DNA of 64,000 nt, taken from Humibacillus xanthopallidus (GTDB lineage: Bacteria; Actinomycetota; Actinomycetes; Actinomycetales; Dermatophilaceae). Below the pieces are notes generated by a model. The model was not told where the DNA came from, ran no database searches, and saw nothing but the letters and a program-made list of their open reading frames with translations. A program made the position numbers and the translations under genes. This document shows positions 1 through 8,989 of this stretch, piece after piece. Positions within the stretch are counted from its first letter, which is position 1. Every line of letters begins with the position of its first letter. The stretch is taken from positions 1,364,001-1,428,000 of the forward strand of contig NZ_VFQF01000001.1 in assembly GCF_006717145.1 (NCBI RefSeq). Direction: 5' to 3'.

Positions 1-3000
1 AGGCTCGAGCCGTCGGAGCAGACCTGCCACCGCAGGGGGCGGCCCTCGAGCATGTCGCCGACGCGTCCCGTGACGGAGGTGAGCACCCGCTTGCCGTCCA
101 CGTCGATCGGCGGGCCGAAGCCGCACGGCACCCCCGTCGACTGGTCCGGCGACAGCGGCCGCACGAGGTCGGTGGCACCGCTCAGCGTCAGCTCGCTGAA
201 GCCGGTGGGGGCGAAGGTGCGACGACCGGTTGCGGAGTCGATGTTCTCCAGCAGGCGCACGTCTCCGAAGGTGAGCTTCAGGGTGCGGGTTCGCTTGGCC
301 GGGAAGGAGATACGGCCCTCGGTGTCGGCGCGACGCGTCACCGTGCTGCCGTCGTCGAAAGTGACCCGCACCTCGACCGGGGTCGATGCGGCGAGGTCGA
401 AGGACTTCGTGATCGTCAGCCCGTCGAGCACCCGAGCCTTCGGAAGGCGCAGGCTGAACCAGGGAGCGGGGTCGACCTCTCCGGCCACCCACCCGGTGCC
501 GGGGTTGCCGTCGAGGGCGGCCTCGGGCCGGCCCGAGGGAGCATCGACGAGGCGGGAGCTGGCGGTCGCCTCGATGCCCGAGGGGAGGGCGAGGAGGCGC
601 TCCGCTGCCGGCCCGTCGAGCGCGCGGACGGTGCCCGAGGCGGCATACGTCGCGGGTCGCTCGGCGCTCCACTGCCTCGACCACCCCGTCTCCTCCCACT
701 CCTGCCCGAGCGTCGGGGAGCAGCGGGCGACCGAGTCCAGGGTGAGGCACTGGCTGCGGCCTCGGGCACCCTCCTGCAGCAGAACGGCGTCCGGGGTGCC
801 CGTACCGTCCTGGGCGTCCGTGCCGCCGGCGGCGCGCTCGGGAAGGACGGCGGTGGGCCCGGGGTCCACCCCGGGAATGCCGATCTCGTTGATGGAGAAG
901 CCGTTCGGTGTTCCTTCGCCGACCCGCGCGAGAGTGATGCGGATCCAGCTCGTCCGGCCGGGTGGCGTGAGGAGAGGGAGGATGGGGCCGGGCCGCACCT
1001 CGCTCGTCGTGGCGCCGGCGGCGGTCTCAACCCGCAGCACGGTCGGCTCGGCCGCGACGGGCGTGTTGCCCGACACCGAGATCGTCGTACCCGAGACGTC
1101 GCGTTCGGCATCGAGGTCGACCTGGAGCCACTCCCCCACCGCCGACCCGTAGGTGCCGCTCACCCAACGGGTGCGCAGGTCGGCGTCGAGGGCAGAGGCG
1201 GGGCCGTTGCCCGGGCCGAGACGCAGCGTCGCGGTGGCATCCGACGCCGACGACGACGCGGTGACCGACCGGACCCCCCGCCAGTGCAGCGTCGTCTGGC
1301 CCGCACGTGGGTCGGAGGTGTAGTCGATGACCGCTCGTCCGGACCGGCCGGCGTCGTCGCGCGCCAGCAGCTGCGACGTGTTGTCGGCCGCGGAGCCGAA
1401 GTCGACCTCGCGCCGGCGCTGCCCGTCGGTCAGCACCCAGGGGCTCGCCGGCGAGGTCGGCACGACGAGCGCGTCCGTCCCCGCGAGCACGTCTCGACGA
1501 CCCGTCGCATCGGCGATGCCGAGGAGGTTCTCGGGGCCGCCCGTGACGCGGGCGAGCCGCTCCGTCGACACGAGGCGGGCCGGCTGGGCACCGCCCACGG
1601 CGTAGATCTCGATGGCGGGCCGCTGGACGAGGGTGCGATGGTCGACCGTGAGGGAGTCCGACTCACCGTAGGCGCCGGTCGGCGGCCCGAACGCCGCGAC
1701 CCGGCGCAGCCCCGACTCGACGAGCGACCGCGTCACCGCTGCCGGGGGCGAACCCTGCGCGTCGAGCCGGATCTCGTTGCGGACGAGGACGAATCCGATG
1801 CCGGCACCCGCGAGCACGGTGCGCAGGCCGTCCACGCGCTGCCCTGACCCGAGCCGGTCCTGGAGCGAGTCGAGCAGCCGGGTCGCACCGGCGGACCCGA
1901 GCGGCACGGCGTCGCGCACCACGAAGGGGCGGTGCATGAGCGCCTGCAACGGCTCGTCCTTGGTCGAGCCCCAGGTGAGGTCGCTGAAGCTCGCTGCCGG
2001 CGCGACGAGGACGGCACCCGGCGCCGGCTGGGCATCGAGCCACGAGGCGGCCCGGCGCCAGTGGTCGGGGATGGCGCGGTAGCCCTCCGGCCGCGCCAGC
2101 GCGACCCCCACGGCCGGGGCGCAGGCGACGACGAGCAGCGACGTCACGACGATCGCGGGCAGGCCTCGTCGCACCCAGCTGTCAGACCAGGCGGGCAGCA
2201 ACGGGCGGTCGGAGCGAAGCAGGGCGTGGGCCCGGACCAGGAGGTGGCCGAGCCCGATCACGAGCGGCAGGCGCACGACGAGCTCGAACTTGTGCGTGTT
2301 GCGCAGCGGCGCGAGCGGTCCGTCGAGCAGGTGGCGCGCCGCCTCCGGCAGCCATCCCGAGACGGGGTTGCCCACGGTCACCAGCCCGAGGCCGACGACG
2401 AGCCCGAGGAGCAGGAAGGCCCGGTGCGGGGTGCGTCGCAGGGCGAGGCCGGCGAGGCCCGACGCCGCCACGACCGTCGTCGCGACGATGAGCAGGGGTG
2501 AGGTGAGCAGCAGCCAGGCCGCCGGCCACGACGGGCCCGCCGGCGCCGCGAGGAAGCCCAGCCAGGCGCTCGTGCCACGCAGCGCCTCGAAGGGGCTCGC
2601 GGTGGCCGTCGTGACGGCAGCGTTCTCGATCCAGCTGAGGAAGGGCGGGCTGTTGCGGCCGAGCACGAGCAGCGGGAGCACCCACCAGGCCGAGGCGACG
2701 ACGACGGCCGCCGCCCAGGCGAGGGCGAGCCTGAGCTGCTCGCGGTCCCACCGGCGGGTCAGGAGCCAGAGCAGCGGCAGCACGAGCACCGCTCCGCTCG
2801 CGACCGCGTTGACGCCCCCGACGCACGCGAACGCGAGCCCGGAGCGGGTGGCGCGCCAGCGGACGGAGCGGTCGGGCACGAGGAGCGGCAGCAGCACCCA
2901 GGGTGCGAGCGCGAGCGGCCACACCTCGACCGAGGTGACGGCGACCTCGCTGAGCATGCGGGGACCGAGGGCATAGACCACCGCGACGACGAGGCGCACC

Positions 3001-3518
3001 CACGGGCGGTCCACGCCCATGGCCCGGCTGAGACGCCACATGCCGAGGAAGGCGACGACGAGGATCGTCGTCCACCACAGCCGTTGCACGACCCAGGCCG
3101 GCAGGCCCGCGCTCGTGAGGAGCAGGTGGAAGGGCCCGACGGGGAAGAGATAGCCGTAGGCCTGGTTCTGGAGTTGGCCGAGCGCCCCCTGCGGGTCCCA
3201 CAGGTGCAGGGCACGCAGCAGGAAGCCCCCCGGGTCGGCCGTGAGGTCGAGCTTGGTGTCGGGCACGATGAGGCCGGGGGACTGCCGGAAGCAGATCGCG
3301 GCCAGCCCGATGACGACGGCGACGAGGCGCAGGTGCCAGACGAGGCGCGGCGCCCCACCCCCCGGAGCCGGCGGTGCCACCGGGCGCCCGTCGGGCGGGC
3401 GCACGCCCGTGGCGACCGCTGGTGTGCTCGTCGACACGGCTTTGTCCGGCCGGCCGGGCTGGGATGCGGTCTCCTCGGGCCGGTCGGTCGGAGCCGAGGT
3501 CAGGGTGAGTGGGCCCAC
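1..3518 (-). CDS. aftD: AftD-like alpha-(1->3)-arabinofuranosyltransferase (DUF3367 type), partial at left edge
   Basis: A single open frame runs from a GTG at 3518 off the left edge (at least 1172 codons; AftD proteins are about 1400 aa, so the C-terminus is missing). The N-terminal block at residues 85-125 is the family hallmark: DTKLDL, then PGGFLLRALHLWD, then GQLQNQAYGYLFPVGPFH. About ten hydrophobic segments follow over the first third to half. The distal part (bases 1-900) reads as a soluble beta-rich, discoidin-like domain. AftD adds arabinofuranose from decaprenyl-phospho-arabinose to cell-wall polymers on the outer membrane face. The frame begins 4 nt after the methyltransferase stop, so GT4, methyltransferase and AftD form one transcription unit. 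Family assignment is confident; the acceptor glycan in this organism is unknown. Confidence 0.82.
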   Translation of the reverse strand, partial: MGPLTLTSAPTDRPEETASQPGRPDKAVSTSTPAVATGVRPPDGRPVAPPAPGGGAPRLVWHLRLVAVVIGLAAICFRQSPGLIVPDTKLDLTADPGGFLLRALHLWDPQGALGQLQNQAYGYLFPVGPFHLLLTSAGLPAWVVQRLWWTTILVVAFLGMWRLSRAMGVDRPWVRLVVAVVYALGPRMLSEVAVTSVEVWPLALAPWVLLPLLVPDRSVRWRATRSGLAFACVGGVNAVASGAVLVLPLLWLLTRRWDREQLRLALAWAAAVVVASAWWVLPLLVLGRNSPPFLSWIENAAVTTATASPFEALRGTSAWLGFLAAPAGPSWPAAWLLLTSPLLIVATTVVAASGLAGLALRRTPHRAFLLLGLVVGLGLVTVGNPVSGWLPEAARHLLDGPLAPLRNTHKFELVVRLPLVIGLGHLLVRAHALLRSDRPLLPAWSDSWVRRGLPAIVVTSLLVVACAPAVGVALARPEGYRAIPDHWRRAASWLDAQPAPGAVLVAPAASFSDLTWGSTKDEPLQALMHRPFVVRDAVPLGSAGATRLLDSLQDRLGSGQRVDGLRTVLAGAGIGFVLVRNEIRLDAQGSPPAAVTRSLVESGLRRVAAFGPPTGAYGESDSLTVDHRTLVQRPAIEIYAVGGAQPARLVSTERLARVTGGPENLLGIADATGRRDVLAGTDALVVPTSPASPWVLTDGQRRREVDFGSAADNTSQLLARDDAGRSGRAVIDYTSDPRAGQTTLHWRGVRSVTASSSASDATATLRLGPGNGPASALDADLRTRWVSGTYGSAVGEWLQVDLDAERDVSGTTISVSGNTPVAAEPTVLRVETAAGATTSEVRPGPILPLLTPPGRTSWIRITLARVGEGTPNGFSINEIGIPGVDPGPTAVLPERAAGGTDAQDGTGTPDAVLLQEGARGRSQCLTLDSVARCSPTLGQEWEETGWSRQWSAERPATYAASGTVRALDGPAAERLLALPSGIEATASSRLVDAPSGRPEAALDGNPGTGWVAGEVDPAPWFSLRLPKARVLDGLTITKSFDLAASTPVEVRVTFDDGSTVTRRADTEGRISFPAKRTRTLKLTFGDVRLLENIDSATGRRTFAPTGFSELTLSGATDLVRPLSPDQSTGVPCGFGPPIDVDGKRVLTSVTGRVGDMLEGRPLRWQVCSDGSS

Positions 3519-3522
3519 CGGG

Positions 3523-4293
3523 TCACCGCTTCCGCACGACGATGACGGCGTTCCAGCTGACGACCTCGCGGACTCCGGGCACGCGCACGACCCAACGGGC
3601 CCAGGACGGGTGGTAGCGCGGCAGCACCTCGACGACCTCGACCCGGCCGTCCGCGCGCGCCTCGTCGAGCCAACGCATCATCCGGGCGACAGAGCACGCG
3701 TAGAGGCTGCGTCCGAAGTCGTTCTTCGGCCGGCGCCCCATGCGACGGGCATACCGGTCGGCCGCCCGACGACCACCGAGGTAGTGCCATGGAGCGGTCT
3801 CGTGACCGCCCCACGGCGAGAGCCACGGGGTCCACGAGATGACGACGGTGCCACCCGGACGGGCGACCCGCACCATCTCGTCGGCCATCACCTCGGGCTG
3901 GGGCACGTGCTCGAGCACGTTGCTCGAGTAGACGAGGTCGAGCGCTCCGGTCGCGACGGGCAGGGCGAGCCCGGAGGCCCGCATCATGTTCGCGCCCACG
4001 CCACCGCGTGCGGTCAGCTCGCCGACGTCAGGGTCCACCCCGGCATACCGTGCGCCGGCGTCCGCGAAGGCGTCGGCGAAGTAGCCCGGGCCGCCTCCGA
4101 CGTCGAGGACGGTCGCGCCCTCGAGGCCGCACCAGCGGCGCACCTCGCGGATCGAGTCGAGCGCGAGCAGCGAGTAGAAGCGGTCGGGGTCGGTCTGCTC
4201 CACGCGGAAGGCGCGCAGGAGCTGGACCGAGCGTCGCAGCGTGCCCGACGGGGCCAGCGCGTCGCCGCCCGACGACGGGTGCGGCGAAGCCAT
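3523..4293 (-). CDS. class I SAM-dependent methyltransferase
   Basis: 256 aa. The SAM-binding motif I (VLDVGGGPG) lies at residues 62-70, an acidic ribose-binding residue follows in GVDPD, and the motif-IV-like stretch DLVYSSNVLEHVPQPE is typical of Methyltransf_11 enzymes. The ATG at 4293 overlaps the upstream glycosyltransferase TGA by one base (TGATG), indicating translational coupling. Lying between a GT4 glycosyltransferase and AftD, it plausibly methylates a lipid-linked or surface saccharide. That substrate is inferred from neighbours only. A longer frame upstream of 4293 exists but lies inside the glycosyltransferase gene. Confidence 0.85.
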   Translation of the reverse strand: MASPHPSSGGDALAPSGTLRRSVQLLRAFRVEQTDPDRFYSLLALDSIREVRRWCGLEGATVLDVGGGPGYFADAFADAGARYAGVDPDVGELTARGGVGANMMRASGLALPVATGALDLVYSSNVLEHVPQPEVMADEMVRVARPGGTVVISWTPWLSPWGGHETAPWHYLGGRRAADRYARRMGRRPKNDFGRSLYACSVARMMRWLDEARADGRVEVVEVLPRYHPSWARWVVRVPGVREVVSWNAVIVVRKR

Positions 4294-5447
4294 CAGGCGC
4301 TCGCGGCCTCGCGCTGCACGGGTGCCGGCGCGGCCTTCGGGACACCGCCGGCCACGACGTTCTCGAGCAGGGCCTCCCACGCGGCGACGGCCCCCTCCCA
4401 CGAGTGCAGGGCGGCGTGCTCGCGGGCCCGCTCCCCCATCTCGGTGCGCTTCGACTCGTCACGGAGCAGCTGCGCGGTCGCGCGTGCCATGCCCTCGACG
4501 TCGTCGACGAGCACGCCCGTGCGGCCGTCGACGATGGACTCCGAGAGCCCGCCCGCGCCGTGGTGGGCCACGGTCGGCACGCCGTGCGCACCAGCCTCGA
4601 CGACGTTCAGGCCCCAGCCCTCCTTGGCGCTCGGCGCGAGCGCCACCCAGGCTCGAGACAGCTCGCGGTGCTTCGTCACCTCGTCGACGTAGCCGAGGAA
4701 GTGCACCGCATCGCCGAGCCCGGCTGCATGAGCATGCTGCTCGACGCGGTGGCGCCACCAGCCGTCACCGACGATGCGCAGCTGCACGCCGGGCACGCGG
4801 TCGCGCAGGCGGCCGAGCGCGTCGATGGCGAGCTCGACCCGCTTGTGCGGCACGAGCCGGCCGAGGACGACCACGGTCGGCGTCGCAGCGCGCGACACGC
4901 CGAGCGCCATCGGCCGGTCGGTGCCGTTGTGGATGACGTGGATGTCGTCAGCGCGCACGCCCAGACCGACGAGCTCGTCGCGGCTGCGACCCGACACGGT
5001 GACGTAGGTGCTGCCGCGGTAGACGCGGGGCGACACACGCGACTCGAGCGCCCAGCCCACCCGGGCCATGAGCGGTCCGAACACGACCGGCCACTGCTCG
5101 CGGTGGACGTGGTGCACGAGGCTGACGACCGGCGCCTTCGTGGCGAGGGGCGACCAGAACGGGAGGCCGTTCTGCGTGTCGACGACGACGTCGTAGTCGC
5201 CGTGCGCGCGACCCGACCGGAGAAGGGCGCGCAGGGCGGCGGGGTAGACCGTCGAGCGGCCGCCGCGTCGCACGATGCGGTAGCCGTCGATCTCCTCGAC
5301 GGGAGTCGCACCGGGGTGGGCGGCGCAGAACATCGTGACGTCGTGCCCGCGGCGGGCGAGGCCCGCGCACACCGTCTGGGCATAGCGCTCGGCGCCTCCG
5401 CCCTCCGGGTGCGTCAGGTCACGCCAGTTGAGCAGGGCGATGCGCAT
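4293..5447 (-). CDS. GT4-family glycosyltransferase (GT-B fold)
   Basis: 384 aa. The N-terminal acceptor domain opens with ALLNWRDLTHPEGGGAERYA, containing the glycine-rich loop usual in GT4 enzymes. The C-terminal nucleotide-sugar domain has VVVLGRLVPHKRVE and the E-x7-E element in KEGWGLNVVEAG. These are retaining enzymes that transfer a sugar from a nucleotide donor in the cytoplasm. It is the first gene of a three-gene leftward unit with a methyltransferase and AftD, supporting a role in envelope polysaccharide or glycolipid synthesis. The C-terminal Ala/Pro-rich tail is probably unstructured. The exact sugar cannot be read from sequence. Confidence 0.88.
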   Translation of the reverse strand: MRIALLNWRDLTHPEGGGAERYAQTVCAGLARRGHDVTMFCAAHPGATPVEEIDGYRIVRRGGRSTVYPAALRALLRSGRAHGDYDVVVDTQNGLPFWSPLATKAPVVSLVHHVHREQWPVVFGPLMARVGWALESRVSPRVYRGSTYVTVSGRSRDELVGLGVRADDIHVIHNGTDRPMALGVSRAATPTVVVLGRLVPHKRVELAIDALGRLRDRVPGVQLRIVGDGWWRHRVEQHAHAAGLGDAVHFLGYVDEVTKHRELSRAWVALAPSAKEGWGLNVVEAGAHGVPTVAHHGAGGLSESIVDGRTGVLVDDVEGMARATAQLLRDESKRTEMGERAREHAALHSWEGAVAAWEALLENVVAGGVPKAAPAPVQREAASA

Positions 5448-5549
5448 GGAACCTCGTCGTTCGTGGTGCTGGGCTGAGCCGGGGGGCCGGGGAGCTCGGA
5501 AGCGCCCGGCCCTTCCTCAGGGCTCCGTCAGGGCTCTGTCAGGGCTCGG

Positions 5550-5795
5550 TCAGCCGCCGTAGCGGATGACCTCGGTGGGAGACACGGGCTTCTGCGGGCC
5601 GTTGAGCACGGCCCCGCTGTCATTGGGACCGGTTGCGGTCACGACGGCGGTGACGGCGACGACCGCCGCGCCCCCTCCGAAGAGAGCGCAGGCGACCGCG
5701 ATGAGGAGTCCGGAGACCGCTCCGCGGTCGCGACGACCATTGCTCGCGGTGGCGCCCAGTCGGGCCAGCTCTCGGGACAGCACGGTGGACTTCAC
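5550..5795 (-). CDS. DUF2613-family small membrane protein
   Basis: 81 aa, starting GTG at 5795 with GGAGGAAG upstream. One hydrophobic segment (GLLIAVACALFGGGAAVVAVTAVV, split by a glycine run) sits at about residues 28-52. The C-terminus ends in PTEVIRYGG, the conserved DUF2613 tail. The function of this actinobacterial family is unknown; the topology suggests a single-pass membrane protein. It lies about 100 nt beyond the start of the GT4 gene on the same strand, and has its own promoter-like elements upstream. Confidence 0.75.
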   Translation of the reverse strand: MKSTVLSRELARLGATASNGRRDRGAVSGLLIAVACALFGGGAAVVAVTAVVTATGPNDSGAVLNGPQKPVSPTEVIRYGG

Positions 5796-5835
5796 AGTGG
5801 TCGACTTCCTCCCAGCACGCCGCCATGGCGTGACT

Positions 5836-5874
5836 TACTCGTGAGTACTGTAGCGGCGCGACGCCCGTTGGCAA
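5836..5874 (-). promoter_or_regulatory. putative sigma70-type promoter with palindromic operator for the DUF2613 gene
   Basis: Read on the minus strand, TTGCCA (5874-5869) and TACAGT (5852-5847) are separated by 16 bp. A palindrome TACTC-GT-GAGTA (5836-5847) overlaps the last base of the -10 element and covers the expected transcription start, about 40-50 nt before the GTG at 5795. This is the position of a repressor operator. The cognate regulator is not identifiable from sequence. Confidence 0.5.
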
Positions 5875-5904
5875 GCCCGCGACGAGGACCTTTCGACGGT
5901 GGCG

Positions 5905-7521
5905 TCAGTCACGCACCGACCACACGACGAACTCGTCGTCGCGCAGCACCTCGACGAGCCCATCGGGCCGGACCGGCAGCCGGCCGGGCGTGCCCTGCCA
6001 TTCGACGACCAGCTCGATGCCCTGGCGGCGCAGCTGATCCGCGTCGATCACGCCCTGCGCCCAGGACGCGGACTCCTGGGGGTCGGCTCCACCGACCCGC
6101 AGGAGCCGCCCGTCGCGGTCGACGAGCAGGTCTCGCGCGACAGTCACGGGGCCGCGCAGCGCGAGCGGGAGGGGGTCGAGAAACGGCTCGGCTCCGGCCC
6201 AGCCGACGGACCGCATGGGCTGCCACGGGAGCACGAGGGCGGACCGCTCCCCCACGGCCGCGACCACCCGCTCCCATGACGACGGGAAGGTCACCGGCCG
6301 GTATGCCGCGTGCAGCCGCGCCGCGGCGTCGGGCACCGCGAGCACGGCCAGCGACACCCCGACGGCTGCCGCCGCGAGCGCCACCACTGCCCCGAGCCGG
6401 CGGCTCGGTCCGCGATCCGAGGCGCGGGGTCGGGTTCGGGTTCGGGTTCGGGTTCGCGGCAGGGTGGCGAGCAGGCCGAGCAGGCCGAGGGGCGCGAGCA
6501 CGGCCACGGTCATGGCGCTGATGCCCACCCATCGGTGGGTGTCACGCACCAGGGCCACGCCGGGCACCGACTGGGCGGCAGCCAGCACGGCGATCCCGGT
6601 GGGGGTCGCGAGGACAAGGGCCACGACGGGCGGTGCCACGAGGCAGGCGAACCCCAGCCGGCGCTGACGACGGAGTCCGGCGGCGCCGACCACGGCCAGG
6701 CTGAAGGTGAGGCAGCCCACGACGAGGGGCCACCAGCGCAGACGTGAGGCGGGGGTCGCTGCCTCGCTCCACACTCCCCCGCCCGTCAGCACGTCGATGA
6801 CGCCGTGCACGCCCGCGGCACGCACCGCGAACGCCTGCGCCCCGTCGGACTGGCCCACGTCCGTGTGGCCGGCGAGGACGGCGACGAGCCACGGGCTGCA
6901 CCACAGGAGATTGAGGGCTGCGACAGCCGCGAGGTCACGCACCGGTGCCCGACGGAACGCGACGGCGGCGACAAGGGCGGCGGCGGCAGCGGTGAGCCCA
7001 CCCACCGGGGTCAGGGCGGCCGGCAGCGCGGCCACGACCGTGAGGACGAGCCACCGCCGGCGGGTGGCGGCCTCCCGTGCCACGACGACGATCCACGGCA
7101 GGGTGGAGACGGCGAGCAGTGTCGGTGGCTGGCCGAGCAGCAGGCGCTCGACGGCATACGGCGACCAGGTGGCGAGCGCAGCGCCCACCACGGTGGCGAC
7201 CGGTCCCCACCGGCGCAGCAGCACCGTCACGCCGACCCCGGCGAGCAGGAGGGTCGCCGCGAGCAGGACCAGCTGTTGGAGCCCAGACGGCACGACGGGG
7301 TGCAGGAGCGCGATGACGAGGTCGAGCGGGACGGCTCGGGGAGCTGGCCCGTCGAGGCCCAGGGTGCGCGCGGTCAGCGACGGCTCCGGGACGGAGACGA
7401 AGTCGCGATAGAGCAGCTGGCCACGGCCGACCGCCGGCCACAGCAGCAGTCCCGTGAGCGCAACCGTGACGCACGTCCCAGCCGCGACGGCGAGCGCAGT
7501 GGGCCGCCGGGCTGGCATCAT
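5905..7521 (-). CDS. polytopic membrane protein, possible GT-C-like envelope enzyme
   Basis: 538 aa from the ATG-ATG pair at 7521/7518. About eleven hydrophobic segments cover residues 8-390. A periplasmic-type C-terminal domain follows, containing YRPVTFPSSWERVV and WQPMRSVGW. I do not recognise a named family. The topology (many TM helices, then an extracytoplasmic tail) and the neighbours (flippase, GT4, AftD) suggest work on lipid-linked sugars, but no catalytic motif is certain. A hexanucleotide repeat (6430-6457) encodes an alternating Thr-Arg stretch in a cytoplasmic loop near residue 360. CATAGT lies 7 nt before 7521, compatible with a leaderless transcript. Confidence 0.6.
   Translation of the reverse strand: MMPARRPTALAVAAGTCVTVALTGLLLWPAVGRGQLLYRDFVSVPEPSLTARTLGLDGPAPRAVPLDLVIALLHPVVPSGLQQLVLLAATLLLAGVGVTVLLRRWGPVATVVGAALATWSPYAVERLLLGQPPTLLAVSTLPWIVVVAREAATRRRWLVLTVVAALPAALTPVGGLTAAAAALVAAVAFRRAPVRDLAAVAALNLLWCSPWLVAVLAGHTDVGQSDGAQAFAVRAAGVHGVIDVLTGGGVWSEAATPASRLRWWPLVVGCLTFSLAVVGAAGLRRQRRLGFACLVAPPVVALVLATPTGIAVLAAAQSVPGVALVRDTHRWVGISAMTVAVLAPLGLLGLLATLPRTRTRTRTRPRASDRGPSRRLGAVVALAAAAVGVSLAVLAVPDAAARLHAAYRPVTFPSSWERVVAAVGERSALVLPWQPMRSVGWAGAEPFLDPLPLALRGPVTVARDLLVDRDGRLLRVGGADPQESASWAQGVIDADQLRRQGIELVVEWQGTPGRLPVRPDGLVEVLRDDEFVVWSVRD
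6430..6457. repeat. hexanucleotide microsatellite GGGTTC x4
   Basis: Four GGGTTC units encode an alternating Thr-Arg run on the minus strand in the polytopic membrane protein. The six-base unit keeps frame, so copy changes would alter loop length, not truncate the protein. Confidence 0.85.
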
Positions 7522-7531
7522 GCACGGCACT

Positions 7532-8989
7532 ATGGCACATCGCGAGGAGGCGGCCCCCGGCCGCGCGGCGTCCTCCCCCGACACGATCGACGGCGACCCC
7601 CGGCGGCCGCCCGGTGCACGGTCAGGGGCCGTCCTGCTCCTCGGCACGCTCACCTCGAACGTCCTCTCCTACGCCTTCTTCGCCGTCCTCAGCCGCACCC
7701 TGAGCGGTGACGACCTCGGTGCGGTGGGCTCGCTCGTCAACCTCTCCGTGCTCGCGGGAGTGCCCGCTCTCGGCCTCCAGCTCGTTGCGGCGCGTCTCGT
7801 GTCGCGGGCGATGTCCGGCGACGGTGCGAGCGAGGGGCGGCCCGGCCCCGGCGAGGGCGCGGCGGCGACGGCCACGGCCATCCACGGGGTGATGCGTGCG
7901 TCGGCTGGGCTCGGGTTGCTCACGGCGGTCGCCGTTGCCGCACTCTCGCCCGTGCTGGCCCACCTGCTCCACCTCAGCCCGCTCATGGTGGTTGTCGTCG
8001 GCGCCGCCATGCTGCCGACGGCGGTCGTCTTCGCAGCCCAGGGCGTGCTCCAGGGGAGCGAGCGCTTCGTGCGCCTCGCGGTGGTCCTCGCCGGTGCGGG
8101 GGTCGCGAAGTTCGCGGCGGCCTGGATCGCGGCTCGAGCCGGCGGTGGTGTCGTCGCTGTCATCACGCTCTTCGCCCTCGGCTGGGTGGTCGTGGCCGGC
8201 GTCGCCCTCGCGCTGCTCCCCCGAGCGGGGCTGCCACTGCGGGCACTGCTGGTCCCACGGCGCCGCTCCGAGCCGTACCACCACCATGATCGGCCTCGTC
8301 ACCCCGAGCTTCCTCATCACCCCGAGCGGCCGCGTCACCTCGCGCGCCTCGTGGCCGCGGCCGTCGTGCCGACCTCGGGGTTGCTCTTCCTCTCCAGCCT
8401 CGATGTCCTGCTGGCCCGACACCACCTCGCACCCGAGGCGTCCGGCGCCTATACCGTGGCGGCGCTCTTCGAGAAGGCTGCGTTCTGGGGGCTCGGCTTC
8501 CTCGCCACCCTCTTCTACCCGGCCATGGCACAGCAGGCGCGACGCCGGGCTGCACTGCTGCGGGCACTCGCCGTGACGGCGGGAGCCGGCGCCGTCGGCG
8601 TGGGGCTGACGGCGCTGCTCGGGACCTGGCTCGTCACCCTCGTCGGCGGCCCCGGCTACGCCGCGCTCGGCCCCGGGCTCTGGCGGTTCACCGCGCTGGG
8701 GGTGTGCCTCGCGCTCGTCCAGGTCATCGCGTATGCCGGAGTGGCCGCTGCGACCACCCCGATGGGGGTCGCGATGTGGCTCGCCGGCGGCCTGGCGGTG
8801 GCGCTGACGTCCGCGCACCACGCCGACGTCGACGCGGTGGTCGACGTCATGCTCGTGGTCTCGGTGTCGCTCGTCCTCGTCGGCCTCGTCATCGAGCGCC
8901 GTTCGCTGCTCGGAGCCGGTGACCCCGACGGCGAGGACGACGCTGACGGGACCCGTGGCGCCCCCGACGCTGCCGGCACCCGTCCCTGA
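7532..8989 (+). CDS. oligosaccharide flippase family membrane protein (MOP superfamily)
   Basis: 485 aa from ATG 7532 (an earlier in-frame ATG at 7520 is possible). About twelve to fourteen hydrophobic segments are arranged as in Wzx/MATE-like flippases, starting with LLLGTLTSNVLSYAFFAVLSRTLS and LGAVGSLVNLSVLAG. Such proteins translocate lipid-linked oligosaccharides across the membrane. A histidine-rich hydrophilic loop (about residues 247-270, EPYHHHDRPRHPELPHHPE) separates the two halves. It is divergent from the membrane-protein gene starting at 7521, with only 10 bp between start codons. The TGA lies inside the first unit of a CTGACAG repeat array. Confidence 0.75.
   Translation: MAHREEAAPGRAASSPDTIDGDPRRPPGARSGAVLLLGTLTSNVLSYAFFAVLSRTLSGDDLGAVGSLVNLSVLAGVPALGLQLVAARLVSRAMSGDGASEGRPGPGEGAAATATAIHGVMRASAGLGLLTAVAVAALSPVLAHLLHLSPLMVVVVGAAMLPTAVVFAAQGVLQGSERFVRLAVVLAGAGVAKFAAAWIAARAGGGVVAVITLFALGWVVVAGVALALLPRAGLPLRALLVPRRRSEPYHHHDRPRHPELPHHPERPRHLARLVAAAVVPTSGLLFLSSLDVLLARHHLAPEASGAYTVAALFEKAAFWGLGFLATLFYPAMAQQARRRAALLRALAVTAGAGAVGVGLTALLGTWLVTLVGGPGYAALGPGLWRFTALGVCLALVQVIAYAGVAAATTPMGVAMWLAGGLAVALTSAHHADVDAVVDVMLVVSVSLVLVGLVIERRSLLGAGDPDGEDDADGTRGAPDAAGTRP

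Noticed and set aside
52-1152. Plus-strand open frame opposite aftD
   Set aside because: Ser/Arg/Pro-rich translation with no recognisable domain; the minus strand reads as the AftD discoidin-like region.
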